NCBI GenBank assembly: GCA_946530775.1
Contig: CAMNAH010000095.1
Span: 1 to 5,012, forward strand
Source: an uncultured Coriobacteriales bacterium
GTDB lineage: Bacteria > Actinomycetota > Coriobacteriia > Coriobacteriales > Atopobiaceae
Length of the DNA stretch: 5,012 bases
Reading direction: 5' to 3'
Shown here one piece after another: positions 1 through 5,012 of this stretch. The notes beneath the pieces are model-generated. The model saw only the letters and a program-made list of their open reading frames with translations. It ran no database searches and was not told where the DNA came from. The position numbers and the translations under genes are program-made. Position 1 is the first letter of the stretch, and every line of letters begins with the position of its first letter.

Positions 1-1022
<1,022 letters not shown>

Positions 1023-1073
1023 CCGCTTTGCCGACTCTGGGGATTTCCGCGGGTCAGCATCCACGTTCGCCGT

Positions 1074-1103
1074 TTGACGCTATCATTGAATGGTTGGAAT
1101 ACT
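1074..1103 (+). promoter_or_regulatory. Candidate sigma-70-type promoter for the M50-scpAB-cmk operon
   Basis: TTGACG at 1074-1079 matches the -35 consensus TTGACA at 5 of 6 bases. AATACT at 1098-1103, 18 nt downstream, matches TATAAT at 4 of 6. Transcription would begin near 1110, leaving a leader of about 30 nt before the GTG start at 1143. It sits in the only real intergenic gap and just ahead of a tightly packed gene run, which supports the call. The -10 match is modest, so this remains a prediction. Confidence 0.45.
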
Positions 1104-1106
1104 GTC

Positions 1107-1129
1107 CTCGCCGCCGAAGAGGCCGCGAG
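1107..1129 (+). other. Small stem-loop in the leader just before the M50 ribosome binding site
   Basis: CTCGC (1107-1111) pairs with GCGAG (1125-1129). After a C/C mismatch, GCC (1113-1115) pairs with GGC (1121-1123), with a GAAGA loop. It ends 1 nt before the GGGGAG ribosome binding site at 1131. There is no T-run, so it is not an intrinsic terminator. It might shape translation initiation or the 5' end of the mRNA, but in GC-rich DNA it could also be chance. Confidence 0.3.
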
Positions 1130-1130
1130 A

Positions 1131-1136
1131 GGGGAG
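1131..1136 (+). promoter_or_regulatory. Ribosome binding site GGGGAG fixing the M50 start at GTG 1143
   Basis: GGGGAG, within a purine-rich GAGAGGGGAG run, lies 6 nt upstream of GTG 1143. No comparable site precedes the in-frame TTG at 1074, which instead overlaps the candidate -35 box. This decides the start of the protease gene. Confidence 0.65.
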
Positions 1137-1142
1137 CAGGGC

Positions 1143-1844
1143 GTGTCTTCAATCACCGGGCCGTTTGCACGCTACATCATGATGGCGATCAGCGTCGCCC
1201 TTGTCGCGCTCTCGGCGTCGGTCCATGAGTTCGCACATGGTTGGATGGCGCTCAAATGCGGTGACGCCACCGCCAAGGAGGCGGGACGCCTCACGTTGAA
1301 CCCCCTTGCGCACCTCGATCCCTTCGGATCGTTCATCCTTCCGCTGCTCATGGCTGCCGCCGGCATGCCCGTCTTCGCTGCGGCCAAGCCCGTGCCCTTC
1401 AACCCGCGCAGGCTCAACAATCCCGCTCGTGACGAGGCGCTCGTTGCCCTGGCCGGCCCCGTGAGCAACCTCCTGCAAGCGGTGCTCGGAACCGTCGTGC
1501 TCTATCTGGTCATCACCTTCGTCGAGCCCCTGGCGCTTGCGGGCACCGTTCCCTACGAGGTGTTCTACTGGATCGCCATCGCCGTGAACAGCTATGTCTA
1601 CGTCAACTTGAGCCTTGCGTTCTTCAACCTTATCCCTCTACCGCCGCTTGATGGCTCCAAGCTCATCTCGCCGCTGCTCAAGGGCGATGCGCGCCGCATC
1701 TACAACACCATCCAGGCGTACTCGCTGCCCATACTCATGGGTGTGCTCTACGTGCTTCCGTCGGTGTTTCGCATCGATCCCCTTGGCTGGTACTTCGATC
1801 TGACCGTCGAGAACGTCTACAACCTCCTGACCTTCTGGTGGTAG
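1143..1844 (+). CDS. Site-2 protease family zinc metalloprotease (peptidase M50)
   Basis: This is a polytopic membrane protease of 233 residues that would cut substrates within or near the membrane using a bound zinc. Zinc motif HEFAH is at residues 28-32, with His28, His32 and catalytic Glu29. The second family motif FFNLIPLPPLDG is at 160-171, with Asp170 as the expected third zinc ligand. A conserved AGPVSNLL segment is at 104-111. Hydrophobic segments lie at about 11-27, 57-75, 99-130, 140-165 and 185-210. No PDZ domain is present and the length is short, which fits the compact YwhC-like branch rather than RseP. GTG 1143 was chosen for its ribosome binding site; upstream TTG 1074 is in frame but lacks one, and ATG 1179 would cut into the first helix. 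It leads the scpAB operon and its stop lies 2 nt before scpA. Its substrate cannot be inferred. Confidence 0.92.
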   Translation: MSSITGPFARYIMMAISVALVALSASVHEFAHGWMALKCGDATAKEAGRLTLNPLAHLDPFGSFILPLLMAAAGMPVFAAAKPVPFNPRRLNNPARDEALVALAGPVSNLLQAVLGTVVLYLVITFVEPLALAGTVPYEVFYWIAIAVNSYVYVNLSLAFFNLIPLPPLDGSKLISPLLKGDARRIYNTIQAYSLPILMGVLYVLPSVFRIDPLGWYFDLTVENVYNLLTFWW

Positions 1845-1846
1845 CC

Positions 1847-2662
1847 ATGTCGTATCGTGTGACAACGCAGGTTTTCTCGGGTCCCTTCGACCTCCTGCTG
1901 CATCTTGTCGGGCGCCAGAAGGTTGCCATCGGTTCCATCTCGATCGCCGAGGTGGCCGACCAGTACCTTGCCGAGGTCGAGCGCATGGCAGATCTGGACC
2001 TCGACGTCGCGAGCGATTTCGTGCTTGTGGCATCCACGCTGCTCGATATCAAGGCGGCCTCGCTCATCCCCGAGCAGGGTGTGCGGATCTCTCAGAATGA
2101 TCTTGATGACGAGGACGACGATCTTTCCGGCCTCTCGCCCGAGGAGGCGCGTGAGGTCCTCATCGCACGCCTCATCGCCTACAAGCAGTTCCGCAACGTG
2201 AGCGCATCGCTTGGAGCCCGCATGGAGGCCGAGTCGCGCATGGTGCCGCGCTCCGTTGGGCCCGACCCCGAGTTCTTGAACCTCATGCCCGACTATCTTG
2301 CGGGCATCTCGCTGCGGAGCCTCGCCGTCATCTGCGCCGACATCGACAGCAAGCGCGAGAGCCTCCTGCTCGAGGCCGAGCATGTGGCGCCGCGCCGCAT
2401 TCCCATCGGCCTTACCGTTGCCTCGGTCGATCGCCTTATGCGTTCCCGCGGCCGCATGACCTTCACGCAGCTCCTCGATGGCCAGTCCTCCGCCGAGGCG
2501 GTCGTTGTGACCTTCCTCGCCGTGCTCGAGCTCTTCAAGCGCGGCCTCATCACGGTGCATCAGAGCGAGATCTTCGGCGAAATCGACGTGGAGCATGTCG
2601 AAGGAGCCGAGGAGTTCCATATCGAGAACAGCGATTTCGAATACGAGTCCTACGAGGAGTAA
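1847..2662 (+). CDS. scpA: Segregation and condensation protein A (kleisin)
   Basis: ScpA is the kleisin that bridges the two heads of the SMC dimer and, with ScpB, forms the bacterial condensin that organises and separates chromosomes. The protein has 271 residues, close to the usual 240-270. The N-terminal family signature FSGPFDLLLHLV is at residues 10-21, followed by the helical SMC-neck-binding domain to about residue 75. An acidic stretch (DLDDEDDDL, 85-93) falls in the central ScpB-binding region. The C-terminal winged helix that caps the SMC head spans about 186-258 and contains the conserved TFLAVLELFKRG segment (222-233). The tail after 258 is acidic and aromatic. ATG 1847 fits the family start (MSYRV); GTG 1838 is in frame but overlaps the protease gene. 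The ribosome binding site is weak (GGTGG, 1837-1841), so translation is probably coupled to the upstream gene. The smc gene is not in view. Confidence 0.97.
   Translation: MSYRVTTQVFSGPFDLLLHLVGRQKVAIGSISIAEVADQYLAEVERMADLDLDVASDFVLVASTLLDIKAASLIPEQGVRISQNDLDDEDDDLSGLSPEEAREVLIARLIAYKQFRNVSASLGARMEAESRMVPRSVGPDPEFLNLMPDYLAGISLRSLAVICADIDSKRESLLLEAEHVAPRRIPIGLTVASVDRLMRSRGRMTFTQLLDGQSSAEAVVVTFLAVLELFKRGLITVHQSEIFGEIDVEHVEGAEEFHIENSDFEYESYEE
2654..2659 (+). promoter_or_regulatory. Ribosome binding site GAGGAG for scpB, inside the scpA end
   Basis: GAGGAG forms the last sense codons of scpA (Glu-Glu) and lies 5 nt before the scpB ATG at 2665. The scpA stop TAA sits between them, an arrangement that favours coupled translation of the two condensin subunits. 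Confidence 0.7.
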
Positions 2663-2664
2663 CG

Positions 2665-3405
2665 ATGCAGCATCTGAGCGATCTTTCGGGAGATACCCTC
2701 AAGGGGGCCATCGAAGCACTGCTCATGGTCTCGAGCGAGTCCGTCTCGGCAACCGATCTGGCCGGCGTGCTCGGCGTCGCTCCCGGCGACGTTGCATCCG
2801 CGCTTGCCGAGCTTGCTGCGGAGTACCTCGACTGCAACCGCGGCTTCCAGCTGCGCGAGGTGGCAGGCGGCTGGCGTCTGTTCACTCACCCCGCATTCCA
2901 TGAGCAGGTCGAGCAGTACGTGCTCTCCTGGGATACGCGCAAGCTCAGTCAGGCAGCCCTCGAGACCCTTGCCGTGATCGCCTACCATCAGCCTGTGACG
3001 CGCGAGGGCATCCGCGCCATCCGCGGCGTTAATTCCGACGGCGTAATCTCATCGCTGCGCGAGAAGGGCCTCGTGCGCGAGGTGGGACGCGAATCCGATC
3101 GTGGCCAGGCGATCCTCTATGGCACCACGCAGCTCTTCCTCGAGCATTTCGGGCTTAAGTCGCTGCGCGAGCTTCCGCCGCTCGAGGACTTCGCTCCCGA
3201 CGAGGAGTCCAAGCGCTTCATCCGCGAGCGCCTCTCCGGAACCTCATTCGCCTCCACGCTCGAAGGCGCGGCCGAGGACCTCGACGAGGATCGCTCGCTT
3301 ACCAACAGCGCGTTCGACGACGAGGACGATGACCTCGATGATGACGATGAGTACGACGAGCTCGAGGACATCCTGGACGATGTCGAGGAATCGTTCGATG
3401 ACTGA
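2665..3405 (+). CDS. scpB: Segregation and condensation protein B (kite subunit)
   Basis: ScpB dimerises and binds the middle of ScpA, completing the SMC-ScpAB condensin on the nucleoid. The protein has 246 residues, somewhat longer than the usual 190-200 or so because of its tail. The first winged helix spans about residues 8-85, from LKGAIEALLMVSSESVS. The second spans about 93-170 and holds the diagnostic LETLAVIAYHQPVTREGIRAI (99-119), the turn GVISSLREKGLVREVGR and then YGTTQLFLEHFGLKSLRELP. After about residue 195 the sequence becomes low complexity, and residues 218-246 contain 21 Asp/Glu out of 29. ATG 2665 has a good ribosome binding site and starts 2 nt after scpA. Its last codons overlap the next gene by 8 nt. 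The acidic tail is the only unusual part; such tails vary between lineages and this one is probably disordered. Confidence 0.97.
   Translation: MQHLSDLSGDTLKGAIEALLMVSSESVSATDLAGVLGVAPGDVASALAELAAEYLDCNRGFQLREVAGGWRLFTHPAFHEQVEQYVLSWDTRKLSQAALETLAVIAYHQPVTREGIRAIRGVNSDGVISSLREKGLVREVGRESDRGQAILYGTTQLFLEHFGLKSLRELPPLEDFAPDEESKRFIRERLSGTSFASTLEGAAEDLDEDRSLTNSAFDDEDDDLDDDDEYDELEDILDDVEESFDD
3385..3390 (+). promoter_or_regulatory. Ribosome binding site GAGGAA for the pseudouridine synthase gene
   Basis: GAGGAA lies inside the acidic tail codons of scpB, 7 nt before ATG 3398. The alternative in-frame ATG at 3425 has no such site, so this element supports the earlier, overlapping start. Confidence 0.6.
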
Positions 3406-4228
3406 CGGTCCCGACATCTATCCGATGAGGCTCCAGAGGTTCCTCGCCCGGGCCGGCGTCTCGAGCAGACGCGGTTCCGAACGGCTCATGACCGAAGGTC
3501 GTGTGCGCGTGAACGGCGAGGTCGTCACAGAACTCGGCAGCAAGGTCGATCCGCTCTGCGATGTGGTGAGCGTCGACGGCGTTGTCTATACGCTCGCCAA
3601 TACGCACTGCTACCTCGTGCTCAACAAGCCCGCCGGGTACCTCACCACCATGAGCGACCCCTATGGCAGGCCTACGGTTGCCGACCTCGTGCCGGTTGGG
3701 GAGCACCCGGGCCTCTTTCCCGTGGGCCGTCTCGATGCCGATACCACGGGATGCCTCTTCTTCACCACCGATGGAACGATGGGCCAGAACCTGCTGCATC
3801 CATCTCACCACGTGGATAAGACCTATATCGCGGTCTATTCGGGCGCTCTGTCGGACGAAGAGAAGCGTCGGATCGAGCAGGGTATCGAGCTCGACGATTG
3901 CGTTGCGTCTCCCGCTGCCGTGGAGGTGCTCGACGAGGGCGACCCCCGCATGGCCTTCGTGAGGCCCTACGGCCTCGGAATCCGCGAGGAGGCCGCTGCC
4001 CTCACCATCCATGAGGGGCGCAAGCACCAGGTCAAGCGCATGTTCCTCGCTGCGGGGCATCTCGTGAAATCGCTCTACCGCCTCTCATTCGGTCCGCTCG
4101 ACGCCACCGGTTTGGAGCCGGGTGCGTGGCGCCTCTGCTCGCAGGCGGAGATCGCCGCGCTGCGCTCATGCGCCGGCCTCGACGAGACCCTCTCAGCTGT
4201 TCCTGCTTCCGAAAGGAGTGATCGTTAG
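3398..4228 (+). CDS. rluB: RsuA/RluB/RluE/RluF family rRNA pseudouridine synthase
   Basis: This enzyme isomerises a specific uridine in rRNA to pseudouridine during ribosome assembly. The protein has 276 residues. An N-terminal S4 RNA-binding domain (about 10-60, MRLQRFLARAGVSSRR) is followed by the catalytic domain. That domain shows LNKPAGY (75-81), the catalytic motif GRLDADTTG (110-118) with Asp113 as the nucleophile, and the third motif EGRKHQVKRM (206-215), then GHLVKSLYRLSFGPLD and PGAWR. Position directly after scpAB matches rluB (23S rRNA, E. coli position 2605) in Firmicutes and Actinobacteria, so that symbol is given. However, HQVKRM also resembles RsuA (16S position 516), so the target site is uncertain. 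ATG 3398 is preferred because of GAGGAA upstream and overlaps scpB by 8 nt; the reading frame is open further upstream but that part is inside scpB. The gene ends directly against the cmk ATG. Confidence 0.92.
   Translation: MTDGPDIYPMRLQRFLARAGVSSRRGSERLMTEGRVRVNGEVVTELGSKVDPLCDVVSVDGVVYTLANTHCYLVLNKPAGYLTTMSDPYGRPTVADLVPVGEHPGLFPVGRLDADTTGCLFFTTDGTMGQNLLHPSHHVDKTYIAVYSGALSDEEKRRIEQGIELDDCVASPAAVEVLDEGDPRMAFVRPYGLGIREEAAALTIHEGRKHQVKRMFLAAGHLVKSLYRLSFGPLDATGLEPGAWRLCSQAEIAALRSCAGLDETLSAVPASERSDR
4212..4222 (+). promoter_or_regulatory. Strong ribosome binding site for cmk
   Basis: AAAGGAGTGAT is nearly a full complement of the 16S rRNA 3' end (AAGGAGGTGAT with one G missing). The AGGAG core at 4214-4218 is 10 nt from ATG 4229. 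It is the strongest such site in the window, suggesting robust initiation at cmk even within the coupled operon. Confidence 0.75.
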
Positions 4229-5012
4229 ATGATCGTCGCCATCGATGGGCCTGCAGGCTCTGGAAAATCCACCGTCGCAAAGGCTATCGCCAAGCGCTGC
4301 GGCCTCACCCTGCTCGACACGGGTGCCATGTACCGCTCCTGCGCTCTTTTGAGCGTGCAGGCGGGGTTGGACGTCTATGATCCCGCGAACGTCGATAAGA
4401 TCGTGGAGATCTCCCAGGCCGCCCAGATCACGTTCGAGCAGCGCGAGGACGGCCAGGGTGTCTTCGCCAACGGGCAGGACGTTACCAAGGAGATCAGGAC
4501 GCACGAGATCGATGTGGCCGTCTCGCCCGTGTCGGCAATTCCCGCCGTGCGCGAGGCCATGGTTGCCCAGCAGCGAAAGATCGCCGAGGATACGAACGTC
4601 GTGGCCGAGGGGCGCGATATCGGCACCGTGGTGTTTCCCGCGGCCGACGTGAAGGTGTTCCTCACGGCCGACCCTGAGGCGAGGGCGCTTCGCCGCGCCG
4701 TCCAGCGTGCTGGCGGCGATGCTGCCAAGGATAAGGATGCGACTGCCGATCAGAAGGCCGTCGACGAGATCCTCGCCGACCTCAAGCGCCGCGATGCCTA
4801 CGATTCCTCGCGTGAGGTCGCCCCGCTGAAGCCTGCCGAGGACGCCGTCCACATCGATTCCTCGTTGCTCACGGTCGACGAGGTCGTGGAGAAGATCCTC
4901 TCGCTCAACGAGGGCCTTAAAGCTATGGACTGCACGACGGCTCCGGTTGCCTCGGAGGATTGCTCTGCGAACGTCCTCGCTGCAGAGGGCGCAGCTGCGG
5001 AATGTTCGCCGA
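4229..5012 (+). CDS. cmk: (d)CMP kinase (cytidylate kinase), 3' partial with C-terminal extension
   Basis: Cmk transfers phosphate from ATP to CMP or dCMP, recycling cytidine nucleotides in the cytoplasm. The frame starts at ATG 4229, directly after the previous stop, and stays open to the right edge (261 codons visible). Family landmarks are the P-loop GPAGSGKST (7-15), LLDTGAMYR (28-36), EIRT (88-91), AEGRDIGTVVFP (126-137), which is the CMP-binding segment, and RRDAYDSSREVAPL (187-200) with the expected LID/active-site arginines. The usual C-terminal helix LTVDEVVEKIL ends near residue 224, where normal Cmk proteins of about 220-230 residues stop. Here an Ala-rich segment with three Cys continues for at least 30 more residues. 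It may be a tail or a linker to a second fused domain beyond the window. The region between residues 160 and 180 is also longer than in E. coli Cmk. Confidence 0.95.
   Translation, partial: MIVAIDGPAGSGKSTVAKAIAKRCGLTLLDTGAMYRSCALLSVQAGLDVYDPANVDKIVEISQAAQITFEQREDGQGVFANGQDVTKEIRTHEIDVAVSPVSAIPAVREAMVAQQRKIAEDTNVVAEGRDIGTVVFPAADVKVFLTADPEARALRRAVQRAGGDAAKDKDATADQKAVDEILADLKRRDAYDSSREVAPLKPAEDAVHIDSSLLTVDEVVEKILSLNEGLKAMDCTTAPVASEDCSANVLAAEGAAAECSP

Noticed and set aside
1023..1073. Intrinsic terminator after the ABC-F gene
   Set aside because: No strong stem followed by a T-run is present; the only notable palindrome is the short CCGCGG.
1817..2620. Long antisense open frame (267 codons) opposite scpA
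   Set aside because: GC-rich codon use keeps the opposite strand open; the translation is His/Gly/Glu-rich and resembles no family, while scpA on the + strand is certain.
3117..3371. Antisense poly-Ser frame
   Set aside because: It is simply the complement of the Asp/Glu codons of the scpB acidic tail.
3101..3397. Upstream 99-codon extension of the pseudouridine synthase gene
   Set aside because: It lies wholly within scpB in another frame, encodes Ser/Arg/Thr-rich out-of-frame sequence, and the real start at 3398 has its own ribosome binding site.
3299..4060. Antisense open frame (253 codons) opposite scpB and the pseudouridine synthase gene
   Set aside because: It spans the boundary of two confident + strand genes, lacks start signals and has shadow-type composition.
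4193..4852. Antisense open frame (219 codons) opposite cmk
   Set aside because: It mirrors the cmk codon pattern and shows no recognisable domain or start signal.

Overview
This window is a dense, one-directional block of bacterial housekeeping genes, all on the + strand. The DNA is GC-rich with G/C-ending codons. The gene content and order (ABC-F ATPase, then M50 protease-scpA-scpB-rsuA/rluB-type pseudouridine synthase-cmk) and the protein style suggest a high-GC Gram-positive bacterium. My best guess is a Coriobacteriia member (Collinsella/Olsenella-like), but that is inference from overall character, not a database match.

Layout: 1-1022 is the 3' part of an ABC-F ATPase gene, containing the second nucleotide-binding domain, a linker and a C-terminal coiled coil; its start lies upstream of the window. 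1023-1142 is the only real intergenic gap (120 nt). It holds a plausible promoter (1074-1103), a small stem-loop (1107-1129) and the ribosome binding site of the next gene. 1143-1844 encodes a membrane-embedded site-2-type zinc protease (M50). 1847-2662 is scpA and 2665-3405 is scpB, the kleisin and kite partners of the SMC condensin. 3398-4228 is an RsuA/RluB-family rRNA pseudouridine synthase, and 4229 to the window end is cmk (CMP kinase), which is still open at the right edge.

From the M50 gene onward the genes are 2 nt apart, 2 nt apart, overlapping by 8 nt, and abutting with no gap. They are therefore almost certainly one translationally coupled operon. It combines chromosome segregation (ScpAB), ribosome maturation (pseudouridine synthase) and nucleotide supply (Cmk), a grouping familiar from Firmicutes and Actinobacteria, with a membrane protease at its head.

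I see no clearly new system here. The most unusual signal is a near-perfect 63-nt palindrome (642-704) inserted in frame in the ABC-F linker. Both strands of it read as similar peptides (ASGDLP...GKSPEA), which resembles an in-frame palindromic repeat element. The second is the C-terminal extension of Cmk past its normal end. No tRNA, rRNA, CRISPR array, insertion sequence or convincing intrinsic terminator was found.
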